Of a DNA stretch of 64,000 nt, positions 28,305-38,995 are shown piece after piece; positions within the stretch are counted from its first letter, which is position 1, and every line of letters begins with the position of its first letter. The notes beneath the pieces were generated by a model. It saw only the letters and a program-made list of their open reading frames with translations, was not told the origin of the DNA and did no database searches. The stretch is from Streptococcus infantarius subsp. infantarius ATCC BAA-102 (GTDB lineage Bacteria > Bacillota > Bacilli > Lactobacillales > Streptococcaceae), in the NCBI RefSeq assembly GCF_000154985.1, contig NZ_DS572694.1:248001-312000 (forward strand). The letters run 5' to 3'. The position numbers were made by a program, and so were the translations under genes.

Positions 28305-29122
28305 CGTTTTTGACAAGCAGGACAAAAATGCGTCCCGCGACCTCCTACTTTTATTTTTTCAATTGGTGTGGCACAACGCGGGCAGGGCTCATCCGTTTTT
28401 CCGTAGACTTGTAAATACTCTTGCATTGTCCCATTTTCACCAAGCGCATTTTGGTAAGTCCTGATAGTTGAGCCGCCTTTTTTAATCCCAAGTTGTAAGA
28501 TACGGATAATCTCATCGTGAAGCAAATTGATTTCAGCTTTTTGAAGACTATTTGCTTGGCGTTCAGGATGAATTTTAGCTGCCCAAAGTACCTCATCTAC
28601 ATAAATATTTCCAAGACCAGCCACCAAAGTCTGGTCTAAAAGATAAGGCTTTATGAGTTTTTTAGAGGCAGATAGTTTTCGAGTAAATTCTGCCACATCA
28701 AAATCTTCCTTAGTCGGTTCAGGACCTAATTTCCTTTTTTGAAAATAAGCTGCAACTTGATTTTCGGCTACCAATTCCATGGTTCCAAATTTCCGAACAT
28801 CCTTATAAACCAAAGTCGACCCATCATCTAAACCAAAAAAGATATGAAAATGTTTATCCTCAGGAACCTGGTGCTCAAACAGCAAATATTTTCCTTCCAT
28901 TCTCAGATGAGAAATAATCACTTGCTCATCTAGGTTCAGCAGCAAGTACTTCCCACGTCTACCAATCGACTGAATGGTTTGACCAAGTAAATCAGACTCA
29001 AAAGCACTTAAATCCGTTTTAACCATTTTCGGCACACGAACATCAACCGATACAATTTCTCGCCCAACAATCAAACGCTCAAGACCACGACGAACTGTCT
29101 CAACCTCAGGTAATTCCGGCAT
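28301..29122 (-). CDS. mutM: Formamidopyrimidine-DNA glycosylase
   Basis: 273 aa bifunctional glycosylase/AP lyase that removes 8-oxoguanine. The N-terminal PELPEVETV provides the catalytic Pro and Glu. The helix-two-turns-helix is [17 protein letters not shown], and the C-terminal zinc finger is CPRC...CPAC. Upstream of coaE in the conserved era-mutM-coaE order. Confidence 0.97.
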   Translation of the reverse strand: MPELPEVETVRRGLERLIVGREIVSVDVRVPKMVKTDLSAFESDLLGQTIQSIGRRGKYLLLNLDEQVIISHLRMEGKYLLFEHQVPEDKHFHIFFGLDDGSTLVYKDVRKFGTMELVAENQVAAYFQKRKLGPEPTKEDFDVAEFTRKLSASKKLIKPYLLDQTLVAGLGNIYVDEVLWAAKIHPERQANSLQKAEINLLHDEIIRILQLGIKKGGSTIRTYQNALGENGTMQEYLQVYGKTDEPCPRCATPIEKIKVGGRGTHFCPACQKR

Positions 29123-29189
29123 TTTTCTGATACAAAGGACGTAAAAGGCAAAGTAAAATTAGGAGGCTAAAATAAAAGTATTCAACTTC

Positions 29190-29480
29190 CTTGTAAAAAT
29201 TACAAAACGCAGTGATTGAGTGTGTTCTAATACGCTGATAAATCAACTTCTACACCCTACTCAACTGTGCGGGGATGAGAGTAAAACAGTTCTGTGAGCT
29301 GTTTTAGGTCAACAACAAGAAACCAAGATTTGCTGAGAAATCGAATTTCTTCGAAATTACCGACTCGCTTTTCAGTTTCTAGACTCATGAATAAAATCTC
29401 CACTGGAGATTTTATTTGTCTCACTCCCATATATTTTACACAGCCTTTTGTCCGTGTACAAAGTAACACGAACATGTCCT
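29190..29480 (-). repeat. Conserved streptococcal intergenic element in a 426-base gene-free stretch
   Basis: No standard gene lies between mutM and era. On the minus strand, segments such as CCCCGCACAGTTGAGTAGGG, GTAGAAGTTGATTTATCAGC and CACTCAATCACTGCG resemble an intergenic sequence I know from many streptococcal genomes. The 72-aa frame at 29257-29475 (SLETEKRVGNFEEIRFLSK, then LVVDLKQLTELFYSHPRTVE) is probably translation of this element and not a gene. A hairpin ATAAAATCTCC/GGAGATTTTAT lies at 29391-29415. Recognition is from memory. Confidence 0.45.
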
Positions 29481-29548
29481 CTCCTTTCTAAATATTATGT
29501 GAAAAGAGGAGGTGCTCATCAACAAACACCTCCTAATTAAATGACCTA

Positions 29549-30445
29549 TTAATATTCTTTCTCGTTGTAACCAAAGTCAGCGAGATCAAGTTTTTTATCA
29601 CGCCAGTTTTTCTTAACTTTAACCCAAGTTTCAAGGTAAACTTTATCACCAAGCATGATTTCAATATCACGGCGAGCCATTGTACCAATTTTCTTAAGCA
29701 TAGCGCCTTTTTTACCGATGATAATACCTTTTTGACTGTCACGTTCAACCATAATTGTTGCACGAATGTGAACCTTGTCTGTCTCTGGATCACGTTTCAT
29801 TGAATCAACAATAACTGCAACAGAGTGAGGTACTTCTTGTTCTGTCAACTTAAGAATTTTTTCGCGAATCATTTCTGACACCAAGAAACGTTCTGGGTGG
29901 TCAGTGATTTGGTCTTCAGGGAAATATTGGAAACCTTCTTCCAAGTTATCTTTCAAGATATTAAGAAGTTTTTCAACGTTATTTCCTTGAAGGGCTGAAA
30001 TTGGCACAATTTCTTTGAAATCCATTTGGCTACGGAAATCATCAATTTGTTCCAAAAGTTGGTCTGGGTGCACTTTATCGATTTTATTGATAACCAAAAT
30101 AACTGGAATGTTAGCTGCTTTCAAGCGTTCGATAATCATGTCATCACCTTTACCACGTTTTTCGTCAGCTGGGACCATGAAAAGAACTGTATCAACTTCA
30201 CGAAGTGTGCTGTATGCTGACTCAACCATGAAATCACCAAGTGCTGTTTTGGGTTTGTGAATTCCTGGTGTGTCAATAAAGACGATTTGTTCGGTATCTG
30301 TTGTATAGATACCCATGATTTTGTTACGAGTTGTTTGAGCTTTGTCGCTCATGATAGCAATTTTTTGCCCCATAACGTGGTTCAAGAATGTCGATTTCCC
30401 AACATTTGGGCGACCTAAAATCGCTACAAAACCTGATTTAAACAT
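29549..30445 (-). CDS. era: GTPase Era
   Basis: 298 aa. G domain with G1 [11 protein letters not shown]3 DTPGIH and G4 NKID, then a C-terminal KH domain ([15 protein letters not shown]). Binds 16S rRNA 3' end during 30S assembly. Downstream of ybeY and dgkA in the standard order. Confidence 0.98.
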   Translation of the reverse strand: MFKSGFVAILGRPNVGKSTFLNHVMGQKIAIMSDKAQTTRNKIMGIYTTDTEQIVFIDTPGIHKPKTALGDFMVESAYSTLREVDTVLFMVPADEKRGKGDDMIIERLKAANIPVILVINKIDKVHPDQLLEQIDDFRSQMDFKEIVPISALQGNNVEKLLNILKDNLEEGFQYFPEDQITDHPERFLVSEMIREKILKLTEQEVPHSVAVIVDSMKRDPETDKVHIRATIMVERDSQKGIIIGKKGAMLKKIGTMARRDIEIMLGDKVYLETWVKVKKNWRDKKLDLADFGYNEKEY

Positions 30446-30499
30446 AAGATATAAAGGACGTTAAACGTCCCTACTCCTTTCATTATTTGCAAAATATTT

Positions 30500-30910
30500 T
30501 TATCGATTGCCAAAAATAAAGGCAATAATTTTCGGTACAAAAATAATCAATCCTGTAATCACGGCATAAGTTGATACCACCAATACCGCTCCTGCTGCCA
30601 TATCTTTAGCATTCTTAGCTAGCATTGAAAAGTGATAATCACTAGCAAGGTCAACTACATTTTCAATAGCTGAATTAATCATTTCCAAAGTAATGACCAA
30701 AAAGATGGCTAAAAATAAGAATAGCCATTCCATCGCTGATATACGAAAGACAGCACCTGCTGCAGTTGCTAAAATAGCTGAGACCATGTGCTTACGTATA
30801 TTTCTTTCTTCCTTGAAGGCTGTAACTATTCCAGTGATGGCAAATTCCATACTAGATACCAAGGTGCGATTTTTCCACTTTTTAGGGGAATTATTGTCTC
30901 TTAAGTCCAT
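30500..30910 (-). CDS. dgkA: Diacylglycerol/undecaprenol kinase family protein
   Basis: 136 aa small membrane kinase with three helices and the catalytic signature [13 protein letters not shown]. In Gram-positive bacteria this family phosphorylates undecaprenol. Start overlaps the 3' end of ybeY by 20 bases. Confidence 0.93.
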   Translation of the reverse strand: MDLRDNNSPKKWKNRTLVSSMEFAITGIVTAFKEERNIRKHMVSAILATAAGAVFRISAMEWLFLFLAIFLVITLEMINSAIENVVDLASDYHFSMLAKNAKDMAAGAVLVVSTYAVITGLIIFVPKIIAFIFGNR

Positions 30911-31388
30911 AGGCAGTTAAAATTTCTTCCTGTAAAGTAAACATTTCTTTTTCTTCTTCAGGGGTATAATGGTCGTAGCCATTGATGTGTAGGAAACCAT
31001 GCACCACTAAGAATCCCATTTCACGTTCAAAAGAGTGACCGTACTCTTTTGCTTGTTCACGCGCTTTATCAACAGAGATAAAGAGCTCACCGATATAAGC
31101 ATCGAATTCATCGAGCATTTCAGCTAGCTCTGGATTTTCAGCTAAATCTTCTTCTGAGAAAGTCAAATCTGACTCTGGTTTGTACTCTAAGCTGATAACA
31201 TCCGTTGGACGGTCTGTGTCACGGTATTCTAAGTTCAATTCATGGCTGCGCTCATTAGTCACAAAAGTCACTGCCATTTCTTTATTTTCTTTACCAGTCT
31301 TTTCAGCAGCAAATTGTAATAAATCTAAAGTTTGATTTTTAATTTCTTCTGAAACTTGACCAGTTTCATCTATCATTTCAACGTACAT
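30891..31388 (-). CDS. ybeY: Endoribonuclease YbeY, rRNA maturation factor
   Basis: 165 aa zinc metalloprotein with the triple-histidine motif [11 protein letters not shown] near residues 127-137. Acts in 16S rRNA 3' maturation and 70S quality control. First gene of the ybeY-dgkA-era group. Confidence 0.96.
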   Translation of the reverse strand: MYVEMIDETGQVSEEIKNQTLDLLQFAAEKTGKENKEMAVTFVTNERSHELNLEYRDTDRPTDVISLEYKPESDLTFSEEDLAENPELAEMLDEFDAYIGELFISVDKAREQAKEYGHSFEREMGFLVVHGFLHINGYDHYTPEEEKEMFTLQEEILTAYGLKRQ

Positions 31389-31492
31389 ATCTATCTTCTT
31401 TCAAAACTAATTATATCAAAGATATTATACCATATTAAGGATAACAGCGCCATTTTAGGCACTAAGAAACTTTTTTAGACATGCCATTTAAT

Positions 31493-31530
31493 CATAAAAA
31501 AAGAAGTAGCCTGAGGAATGCTACTTCTTT
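31493..31530 (-). terminator. Terminator after the amylase remnant
   Basis: AAAGAAGTAGC and GCTACTTCTTT form an 11-bp stem with a 9-base loop, followed on the minus strand by seven T. Confidence 0.85.
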
Positions 31531-31577
31531 CTGGGAAAAGGAGTCAGAATTGTGTTAAAAAGTTAGTTATTGACCGA

Positions 31578-31961
<384 letters not shown>

Positions 31962-31992
31962 AAATAATCTCCTATAAAGATAAGTTAAAATA

Positions 31993-32006
31993 CGAAACCG
32001 CTTTCA
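31993..32006 (-). promoter_or_regulatory. cre (CcpA) site in the amylase leader
   Basis: On the minus strand, TGAAAGCGGTTTCG matches the cre consensus except for the last base. It lies downstream of the promoter, as in a roadblock site. Confidence 0.68.
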
Positions 32007-32129
32007 TAAATAAACAAAAAATAAAGCAGTATTATGCGTGAAACCTGTCCAATCAACAACATATATCTGCATGTCTAAAAAGTATAGTTATCAGATAATT
32101 TTCTTATAGGGAAACCTCCAAATTTGATT

Positions 32130-32199
32130 GCAATCGGTTGCACATTTGTCTATATTATAGCACATTTTTTTGGAAGCGCAACCAAAAAATGGTAAATTT
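32130..32199 (-). promoter_or_regulatory. Amylase promoter with two MalR-like operators
   Basis: On the minus strand an extended -10 TGCTATAAT (32154-32162) lies 17 bases after TTGCGC (-35). GCAATCGGTTGC (32130-32141), downstream of the -10, is a palindrome of the LacI/MalR type (GCAANCGNTTGC). A second dyad, TTGGAAGCGCAACCAA (32170-32185), covers the -35. Maltose-type induction plus catabolite repression is implied. Confidence 0.62.
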
Positions 32200-32243
32200 T
32201 TGACAATTTAATCAAAAAAATGACAAAAATACCATGAGACCTT

Positions 32244-32787
32244 TTATTTTAAATAGTTTACCTTTATCATTTTAAAATGCTGACTACTTACCCATTGACC
32301 ATTAAATTGTTTATCATTAGGAATCCGTTCCACTTCTGTCATTCCGAGTTTTGTCAAAACACGAGCTGAAGCCGGATTTTCAAGTGCACAAAAAGCATGC
32401 ACTTCCTCAAACCCCAACACCTCAAAGCAAAGTTCTAAAATCTTGGCACTTGCCTCGGTCGCTAAACCATTTCCCCAAAACTTTTTATTGTAATATAACC
32501 AATTTCAGCTTCTTTTCCATCCGACCAATTCATCAAATCAATAGTCCCAATGAACTCTGAAGTCTCTTTTAAGACAATTCCATATCGTCCAAGAGGGCTC
32601 TTTAGATAAATGTTTTCAATCACCTTTTTAGTTTCTTCAATAGTCCTATTAGCTGGGAAATCCCATTGGTATTTTCGGTATCTGACGTATAGGCAAACAT
32701 AGCCTCGGCATCTGCCATTGTTACTGGACGAAGTAACAATCGCTCTGTCTCAAGTATGCTATGTTCTTTTAATTGTTCTTCTAGCAT
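32244..32787 (-). pseudogene. GNAT (RimJ/RimL-type) N-acetyltransferase with two frameshifts
   Basis: The ATG at 32787 (GAGGAAG upstream) opens HSILETERLLLRPVTMADAEAMF, a typical start. The frame breaks near 32665; the next frame reads EETKKVIENIYLKSPLGRYG to EAEIGYI. It breaks again near 32490, and the third frame gives FWGNGLATEASAKILELCF (acetyl-CoA-binding region) through to the stop at 32244. All domain parts are present, about 180 codons, so the damage is recent. Confidence 0.85.
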
Positions 32788-32844
32788 CTTTTCTTCCTCA
32801 AACTCTATTAAAAAAGCGACCTAAAACAGGTCAACTTAGTTATC

Positions 32845-33060
32845 CTACTTTTCTTTTGGACTCACCATCTCTTCATCAATATGATTTATCAAATCTTGAA
32901 AATCACTAGCCAAATGTTTAGCTTGATCTCCTAGATTTTTTAAAACATCAGCTTCAATTTAAGAATCCAAAGCCTTCAAATCACCTTCTAGTCTTTCAGC
33001 TTGACTATTGAGCATTTCGCTCATCTTAGTCAACTTTTCAAGTGACGCACAATCACACAT
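32845..33060 (-). pseudogene. Small coiled-coil protein with an in-frame stop
   Basis: The ATG at 33060 has a strong AGGAGGAG site. The 71-codon frame is interrupted by TAA at 32959-32961 (codon 34) and then continues unchanged in frame (IEADVLKNLGDQAKHLASDF) to a stop at 32845. Heptad-like hydrophobic spacing in both halves. It resembles the next small ORF in size and pattern. Function unknown; small alpha-helical proteins of this kind are sometimes type VII secretion or toxin partners, but no such gene is nearby. Confidence 0.6.
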
Positions 33061-33231
33061 AAATCTCCTCCTAGTAATTTTTTCAGATAAGACTTGTACT
33101 TTTCTGGAAACTTTTTGAAACTTTCAGGTACAATGTCTATATTTATTTTACCTAAAAAAGAGAATTTTACTAGTTCTTTAGATAATCTAGCATTTCTGTA
33201 CCAAAAAATCCTAGAATCCTATCAATTTTGA

Positions 33232-33450
33232 CTAAATTTTCTTAGGAGTCAGGTAAGACAACAAAGTTTGAAATTCACAAACTAAATCTTTGACTTCCTC
33301 TCCAAATGTGGCAAAAAACTCTGAGCATTTTTCTTGATTAGCTGAAGAATACTGATCAATCAGTTTAAACTTTTGCTCCAATTCTTCAGCTTGTTTCGAC
33401 AATTGACTACTCATTTCTGATAAATTCTTAATCAATTCACGATTATCCAT
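33232..33450 (-). CDS. Small coiled-coil hypothetical protein
   Basis: 72 aa, predicted alpha-helical (LSEMSSQLSKQAEELEQKF, then EEVKDLVCEFQTLLSYL), no signal peptide or membrane segment. AAGGAG lies before the ATG. Similar in size and helical pattern to the broken ORF just downstream, so probably paralogous. Function not recognised. Confidence 0.6.
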   Translation of the reverse strand: MDNRELIKNLSEMSSQLSKQAEELEQKFKLIDQYSSANQEKCSEFFATFGEEVKDLVCEFQTLLSYLTPKKI

Positions 33451-33583
33451 AAAACTTCTCCTTTGATGTGCTTTAACCTATTTCTATCCCTGAAAATATC
33501 ATGAAAAATTTCAGTATACCTTATTTTACACTAAAAAGCCACCTTAATAGAGAATTCGCAGATATGAAAATCATTTTTTAATC

Positions 33584-33606
33584 AAAAAAGCCACACCTTG
33601 GTGTGA
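33584..33606 (-). terminator. Terminator of phoH
   Basis: CACAC and GTGTG pair around CTTG, with flanking bases and six T following on the minus strand. Confidence 0.65.
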
Positions 33607-33616
33607 CATAAAAATA

Positions 33617-34681
33617 TTATTTTTCTTCTTTGGTGCTAGCTGGTTGACCAATAGTTTCATAGCTTGCAAAACCTGAAGCGCTAGTGCTATCGATAACTTC
33701 TTTTTGATAGTGAGCAGTTTTGCGCTCAGCGTCTTTTTCATAAGCATTGATAATTTCAGCAACCACAGGGTGGCGAACCACATCGCTCGCTGAGAAATGA
33801 ACAAAATCAATTTGCTTGATATGTTTTAGTTTTTCTGTCGCATCAATCAAACCAGATTTGACTTTCTTAGGCAAATCAATCTGGCTAGTATCACCGTTGA
33901 TAATCATCTTAGAATTGAAACCAAGACGTGTCAGAAACATCTTCATTTGCATGATGGTTGTATTTTGTGCTTCATCAAGAATCACAAAAGCATCATCAAG
34001 TGTTCGACCACGCATATAAGCCAGCGGTGCGATTTCAATAATATCACGCTCCATCAAACGTGTGGTTTGCTCTTTTCCTAAAATTTGGTAAAGAGCATCA
34101 TAAACAGGACGAAGATAAGGATCAACTTTCTCTTTTAAATCACCTGGCAAAAATCCTAGACTTTCACCTGCTTCAACTGCTGGACGTGTTAAAATGATAC
34201 GTTTGACCTGACCACGTTTTAAAGCTGTAACTGCCAAAGTCACTGCCAAGAAAGTCTTACCAGTACCTGCAGGACCAATCCCAAAGACCACATCGTGTGA
34301 CTTAACACTATCTGCATAAACTTTTTGTCCTAATGTTTTAACACGGATTGGTTTTCCAGAATTATCTTTGATGATTTCTTCTTCATAAAGGGCAACAAAT
34401 TTGTCAATAGAGCCATTTTGTGCCATTGAAAGAGCCATTACCACATCAGATGTATTAACCAACATGCCACGAGAAACCAATACTAACAAAGCTTGAATGG
34501 TCACACGCGCTAATTCGACACTTTCTTTATCATCTCCTAAAATCTGTACTCGCTCTGTACGGGCATGAATGATAACCCCTAGATTATCTTCGATTAATTT
34601 CAAATGACGTTCATTTGAGCCAAATAGCGCTAGCACATCATCAGGATGATTTAAGGTAATTTCAACAGAATGCTCTTGCAA
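33617..34681 (-). CDS. phoH: PhoH-family ATPase
   Basis: 354 aa. An N-terminal KH-like region (about 1-100) is followed by a P-loop ATPase core with Walker A GIGPAGTGKTFLAV and Walker B VILDEAQN. Starts with TTG after GAGGGAC, as in pneumococcal relatives. Thought to act in RNA metabolism, often next to ybeY; here ybeY is about 2 kb downstream on the same strand with the amylase/GNAT debris in between. Confidence 0.93.
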   Translation of the reverse strand: MQEHSVEITLNHPDDVLALFGSNERHLKLIEDNLGVIIHARTERVQILGDDKESVELARVTIQALLVLVSRGMLVNTSDVVMALSMAQNGSIDKFVALYEEEIIKDNSGKPIRVKTLGQKVYADSVKSHDVVFGIGPAGTGKTFLAVTLAVTALKRGQVKRIILTRPAVEAGESLGFLPGDLKEKVDPYLRPVYDALYQILGKEQTTRLMERDIIEIAPLAYMRGRTLDDAFVILDEAQNTTIMQMKMFLTRLGFNSKMIINGDTSQIDLPKKVKSGLIDATEKLKHIKQIDFVHFSASDVVRHPVVAEIINAYEKDAERKTAHYQKEVIDSTSASGFASYETIGQPASTKEEK

Positions 34682-34735
34682 ATAGAGTCCCTCTTTCTTT
34701 TGTGTTTGATAAGCCTATTATAGCTTATTTAAAAC

Positions 34736-34760
34736 AAAAAATCACGACTTACCGTGATTT
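34736..34760 (-). terminator. Terminator of the msrA-yozE operon
   Basis: AAATCACG and CGTGATTT pair around a 6-base loop, followed by a T run on the minus strand. Confidence 0.75.
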
Positions 34761-34786
34761 CCTTTTTGATTTAAAGTTAGCTTACC

Positions 34787-35002
34787 TTAATGTGCCAAAT
34801 AATCTTCCCAAATTTTATCAAATTCACTGAGATTAAAAGCAAAGCTAGCCTCATCTTCTAGATAACGACTAATGGTTTCAAAATCATCAGTGTGCTTTGG
34901 AAAAGTAGTATCTTCAAAAACAAGGTCAGCTAAAATCGCTACAGGCTCATGACTTTTTGGGTTACGTTGCGTCATTAACCAAGTGTAAAATGACTTTCTC
35001 AT
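34787..35002 (-). CDS. YozE family protein (UPF0346)
   Basis: 71 aa from ATG at 35002, sequence [19 protein letters not shown], closely matching the streptococcal UPF0346 family. ATG overlaps the msrA stop (ATGA). All-helical small protein of unknown function. A TTG six bases upstream is less likely because it crowds the ribosome-binding site. Confidence 0.9.
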   Translation of the reverse strand: MRKSFYTWLMTQRNPKSHEPVAILADLVFEDTTFPKHTDDFETISRYLEDEASFAFNLSEFDKIWEDYLAH

Positions 35003-35508
35003 TTCCAATTTTCCTCCAAAAATGCATGTCTGATAGCGCTGCTTTCAGCGTAGTGCTCAGGATTTTTCTTGTAAAAACCTTGGTGATAATCTTCTGCCAC
35101 ATAAAATGGTTGGACGGGTTCAATAGCAGTTACAATTGGATCTTTGAATCGTCCAGAAGCCTGCAAAGCTGCTTTAGAAGCTTCAGCAATTTCTTTTTGA
35201 GATTCATCGCTATAAAAAATAACAGGACGATAATTGTCACCACGATCTTCAAATTGCCCAAAAGCATCGGTTGGATCAGTCTGTGCCCAATAAATCTCTA
35301 CCAAATCACCATAAGAGATTTTTTCTTCATCAAAAATAATCTCAACCGCTTCAGTATGTCCAGTCTCATGCGCCTTAACTTGCTCATAAGTCGGATTTTC
35401 CACATGCCCACCAGTATATCCAGAGCGAACTGACAAAATACCATCTTGTTCTTCAAATGGTTGCACCATACACCAGAAACAACCACCCGCAAAAATCGCA
35501 CGTTCCAT
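34999..35508 (-). CDS. msrA: Peptide-methionine (S)-S-oxide reductase
   Basis: 169 aa. Catalytic cysteine in GGCFWC near the N-terminus and the family motifs SGYTGG and [10 protein letters not shown]. Repairs oxidised methionine with thioredoxin. No MsrB domain is fused. Coupled to yozE by a 4-base overlap. Confidence 0.97.
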   Translation of the reverse strand: MERAIFAGGCFWCMVQPFEEQDGILSVRSGYTGGHVENPTYEQVKAHETGHTEAVEIIFDEEKISYGDLVEIYWAQTDPTDAFGQFEDRGDNYRPVIFYSDESQKEIAEASKAALQASGRFKDPIVTAIEPVQPFYVAEDYHQGFYKKNPEHYAESSAIRHAFLEENWK

Positions 35509-35672
35509 TCTATAACCTCCAAAAATCTAGTGAATCTATTATATCAAAAAAAAACAAAAATCGAGTTGTCCAGTGAATACTTTTTTCACGTGACTGGAAA
35601 TCAAAAAACTTCAATTTTAACTTAAAAAAAGACCACAGCTTTGCTTAAGGCATCACTGTAATCTTTTTATAT

Positions 35673-36539
35673 TTAATCCTCGTTTTCGATTAATTCTGTA
35701 CCGAATTGGTCTTGTTTGACTTTTCGTGCTTTCATCAAGCCACCAAGCGCTTTTTTAAACTGACCTTTTGAGATGCCAAACGTTGCTTTAATATCAGCTG
35801 GCGATGAGTTGTCATTCAAGGTCATAAAACCACCATTTGATTGTAAATACGTCAAAATCATTTGGGAATCATTTTCCAACATTTCAAACGAACGTGGTTT
35901 CAATGACAAATTAAGCGTACGGTCAACTTCGCGAAAACCAATGACACGAGCCGTTACTTCTTCACCAAGACGTGGCTCAGCATAACGTTCACTTGGATGA
36001 ATAAAGCCAAGCATGTTATTATCTGGGAGATAAACAAATGTTCCAGATAGTTTCAAACGATAGACAATGGCGCGCAATTTTTCATTTTGCATATTATTGT
36101 AAGCAGGTCCAGCCATTTTTTGGAAAACTTCTGGCTGCGCTGGAATTGCCCAGATACGGTCTTTTTTATCCACGTCCAGATGAACATAGAGTTTATCACC
36201 TTTTTTAGGCCACAATTCCTTCATATCTGGCAAGACATCAAGTGACACAACAAATTGTTTGTCAGCAAGACCTGTATCCAAAAAGACACCCAAATCACGA
36301 CGTACTTCTGTCACGACACCCCAACCATAAGTCGTACGTGTTGTGGCAACTTCAGCTGTTGTCAAACGAGCTTTTTGGTGCACATCAGTATAAGCAAACC
36401 CTTTGACCATATCGCCAATCTTATGCTCACCTTCTGCCTTATCTAGCATAAAAGTCACGCCATCTTTTTGCACAAAATACGCTTTCGCATTCTCATCAAT
36501 CACAAGACCTGTGATAATAGTGGCAAGTAAATTATTCAT
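35673..36539 (-). CDS. cvfB: S1 RNA-binding protein CvfB
   Basis: 288 aa with OB/S1-like repeats (KGFAYTDVHQKARLTT; FVYLPDNNMLGFIHPSERY; EEVTARVIGFREVDRTLNLSLKP) and a C-terminal winged helix (SPADIKATFGISKGQFKKAL). Family members influence virulence gene expression in staphylococci. Downstream of frr. Confidence 0.88.
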   Translation of the reverse strand: MNNLLATIITGLVIDENAKAYFVQKDGVTFMLDKAEGEHKIGDMVKGFAYTDVHQKARLTTAEVATTRTTYGWGVVTEVRRDLGVFLDTGLADKQFVVSLDVLPDMKELWPKKGDKLYVHLDVDKKDRIWAIPAQPEVFQKMAGPAYNNMQNEKLRAIVYRLKLSGTFVYLPDNNMLGFIHPSERYAEPRLGEEVTARVIGFREVDRTLNLSLKPRSFEMLENDSQMILTYLQSNGGFMTLNDNSSPADIKATFGISKGQFKKALGGLMKARKVKQDQFGTELIENED

Positions 36540-36595
36540 GTATTCTTTCCTTTATAAAAGGAGGTGGAAAGTCCACCCCCATACCTTCTTTTTGA

Positions 36596-37153
36596 TTAGA
36601 CTTCAAGCAATTCTTTTTCTTTGTTAGCTGTCATAGCATCGATGTGTTTAACAGCTTCGTCAGTTGCTTTTTGAATGTCTTTTTCAAGAACTTTCAATTC
36701 GTCTTCAGTGATTTCTTTAGCTTTTTCTTGTTTTTTAGCTTCGTCCATAGCATCACGACGGATATTACGGATAGCAACTTTAGCATTTTCACCGACTTTT
36801 TTCACTTCTTTAGCGAGTTCTTTACGAGTTTCTTCAGTAAGCGCAGGAATAACCAAACGAATCACTGAACCATCGTTAGCAGGGGTAATACCAAGGTCTG
36901 AAGCATTAATAGCATGTTCAATATCTTTCAAAGATGATTTATCAAATGGTGAAATCAAAAGAACACGTGCTTCTGGAACTGTGATAGAAGCCAATTGATT
37001 AAGTGGTGTCATGGCACCGTAGTATTCTACTTGGATACGGTCCAAAAGAGATGCGTTAGCACGACCAGCACGGATAGCTGCAAATTCGCGTGCCAATGAA
37101 CTGTGTGATTGTTCAAAGCGTTCTTTAGCTTTTTCGATAATAGCATTAGCCAT
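36596..37153 (-). CDS. frr: Ribosome recycling factor
   Basis: 185 aa, three-helix bundle typical of RRF, with [21 protein letters not shown] and a C-terminal [20 protein letters not shown] pattern. Splits post-termination ribosomes with EF-G. 53 bases after pyrH, the usual pyrH-frr operon. Confidence 0.98.
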   Translation of the reverse strand: MANAIIEKAKERFEQSHSSLAREFAAIRAGRANASLLDRIQVEYYGAMTPLNQLASITVPEARVLLISPFDKSSLKDIEHAINASDLGITPANDGSVIRLVIPALTEETRKELAKEVKKVGENAKVAIRNIRRDAMDEAKKQEKAKEITEDELKVLEKDIQKATDEAVKHIDAMTANKEKELLEV

Positions 37154-37206
37154 AGATTTTATTAATCCTCATTTCTTATTTTTTGGAAAATAGCAGAGCT
37201 GATAAA

Positions 37207-37944
37207 TTATTTTTTGTGGTATTCAGTTTTATTTGAAACAGTTGTACCAATGACTTCACCAAAGACAACACGTTTAATATTACCAGCTTCATTCATGTTA
37301 AAGACAACCAAGTCAATATCGTTGTCCATTGAAAGTGTTGATGCAGTTGCGTCCATAATTTTAAGTCCACGTTTGATGACTTCACCGTGTGTCAATTCAT
37401 CAAATTTGACAGCATTAGCATCTTTCTTAGGATCGGCGTTGTAAACACCGTCAACACCATTTTTAGCCATCAAGATAGCTTCAGCGTCGATTTCAGCGGC
37501 ACGAAGAGCAGCTGTTGTATCAGTTGAGAAGTAAGGTGAGCCGATACCAGCAGCAAAAATCACGATGCGATTTTTTTCAAGGTGACGAAGCGCACGACCA
37601 CGGATGTATGGTTCAGCAACGTTTTGCATTGGGATTGATGTTTGAACACGTGTATCAACACCATTTTGTTGAAGGCTATCAGCCATAACAAGAGCGTTCA
37701 TAACTGTTCCAAGCATACCTGTGTAGTCAGCTTGAACACGGTCCATACCAGCTGCAGCAGCTGGTTCACCACGCCAAAGGTTTCCACCACCAATAACCAA
37801 AGCAATTTCTACACCTGAACTATGTACTTCAGCAATTTCTTTTGCGATAGTTTTAACAGTTTCAATGTCGATTCCGACACCTTTTTCACCAGCTAACGCT
37901 TCACCAGATAATTTAATTAAAATACGTTTATACTTAGGTTCCAC
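37207..37944 (-). CDS. pyrH: UMP kinase
   Basis: 245 aa hexameric bacterial UMP kinase of the amino-acid-kinase fold. ATP/UMP motifs [20 protein letters not shown] and the C-terminal [15 protein letters not shown]. Makes UDP for nucleotide and cell-wall precursor synthesis. AAGGAG precedes it. Confidence 0.98.
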   Translation of the reverse strand: MEPKYKRILIKLSGEALAGEKGVGIDIETVKTIAKEIAEVHSSGVEIALVIGGGNLWRGEPAAAAGMDRVQADYTGMLGTVMNALVMADSLQQNGVDTRVQTSIPMQNVAEPYIRGRALRHLEKNRIVIFAAGIGSPYFSTDTTAALRAAEIDAEAILMAKNGVDGVYNADPKKDANAVKFDELTHGEVIKRGLKIMDATASTLSMDNDIDLVVFNMNEAGNIKRVVFGEVIGTTVSNKTEYHKK

Positions 37945-38104
37945 TTCAAGTTACTCCTTTTTTTATCTTTATTATTTTAACATAATTTACCTATTTTACC
38001 TAGCAAAATTCGTTGAATTTTGAAAGATTAAAAACAGATCAACTATGTGATTCAAACAGATAAATCATTTCCCTTTTCATTTCATTAGAAAGATCACACA
38101 GCCC

Positions 38105-38137
38105 ATAAAAAAATCCGTTTCAAAGAAACGGATTTTT
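38105..38137 (-). terminator. Terminator of rplA
   Basis: AAAAATCCGTTTC and GAAACGGATTTTT form a 13-bp stem with an AAA loop, with T residues on both sides. Confidence 0.88.
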
Positions 38138-38151
38138 CATTAATGTATCAA

Positions 38152-38841
38152 TTAGAATGAGCTTGGATCTACTTTGATACCTACACCTTGTGTAGTTGTA
38201 ATAGACAAGTTAGTCATATATGTACCTTTAGCAGTAGCTGGTTTAGATTTAACCATAACTTCGTGGATAGCTTTGAAGTTTTCAACCAATTTATCTGCAT
38301 CAAATGATACTTTACCAATGATAGCTTGTACGTTACCTGCTTTATCAGCACGGTAAGTGATTTTACCACCTTTAGATTCTTCAACTGCTTTAGCAACATC
38401 CATAGTTACTGTACCAGTTTTAGGGTTTGGCATAAGGTTACGAGGTCCAAGGACACGTCCAAGACGTCCAACAATAGCCATCATGTCTGGTGTAGCGATA
38501 ACTACGTCAAAGTCAAGCCAACCGTCGTTGATTTTAGCAACAAGGTCATCTTCACCAACGAAGTCTGCACCAGCAGCTTTAGCTTCTTCAGCTTTCGCAC
38601 CACGTGCAAATACAAGAACACGTTGTGTTTTACCAGTACCGTTTGGCAATACCATTGCACCACGGATTTGTTGGTCTGCTTTACGAACGTCAATGTTAAG
38701 TTTATATGCAACTTCTACAGATGCATCAAATTTTGCGAAATTAGTTTCTTTTGCAAGAGCTACAGCTTCTTCTACGCTGTAAGCTTTTGTGCTGTCGATT
38801 TTTTCAAGTGCAGCACGCATTTGTTTGCCTTTTTTAGCCAT
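38152..38841 (-). CDS. rplA: 50S ribosomal protein L1
   Basis: 229 aa, including [21 protein letters not shown], the core RNA-binding signature seen in part as [11 protein letters not shown]. Forms the L1 stalk and represses its own mRNA in many bacteria. 154 bases after rplK with an L1-like RNA site in the gap. Confidence 0.98.
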   Translation of the reverse strand: MAKKGKQMRAALEKIDSTKAYSVEEAVALAKETNFAKFDASVEVAYKLNIDVRKADQQIRGAMVLPNGTGKTQRVLVFARGAKAEEAKAAGADFVGEDDLVAKINDGWLDFDVVIATPDMMAIVGRLGRVLGPRNLMPNPKTGTVTMDVAKAVEESKGGKITYRADKAGNVQAIIGKVSFDADKLVENFKAIHEVMVKSKPATAKGTYMTNLSITTTQGVGIKVDPSSF

Positions 38842-38860
38842 TTAAAATTCTCCTTGTAAT

Positions 38861-38893
38861 GTGGTCATATCGATTTGATTTAAAATCTCCCAC
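38861..38893 (-). promoter_or_regulatory. Probable L1-binding RNA site before rplA
   Basis: On the minus strand the leader has GTGGGAG followed by an A/T-rich loop and ATGACCAC; GTGG and CCAC can pair. This mimics the 23S rRNA L1 site (GUGGGAG with ACCAC). It sits about 20 bases before the rplA start codon. Confidence 0.6.
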
Positions 38894-38995
38894 GTCACTC
38901 ATCAAATTACGATGAAGTCTTGCGGGTCTAGCGTGAATTAATCTCAACGGTACAGTGTGGTTACCTCAATTAATCACAGATTGGGTTGCTATTGA

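Noticed and set aside
29257-29475. 72-aa hypothetical protein
   Set aside because: Better explained as translation of a recurrent intergenic element; kept only as part of that feature.
38326-38859. 177-aa frame antisense to rplA
   Set aside because: Cys/Phe/Thr-rich shadow of the Ala/Lys-rich L1 gene; no ribosome-binding site.
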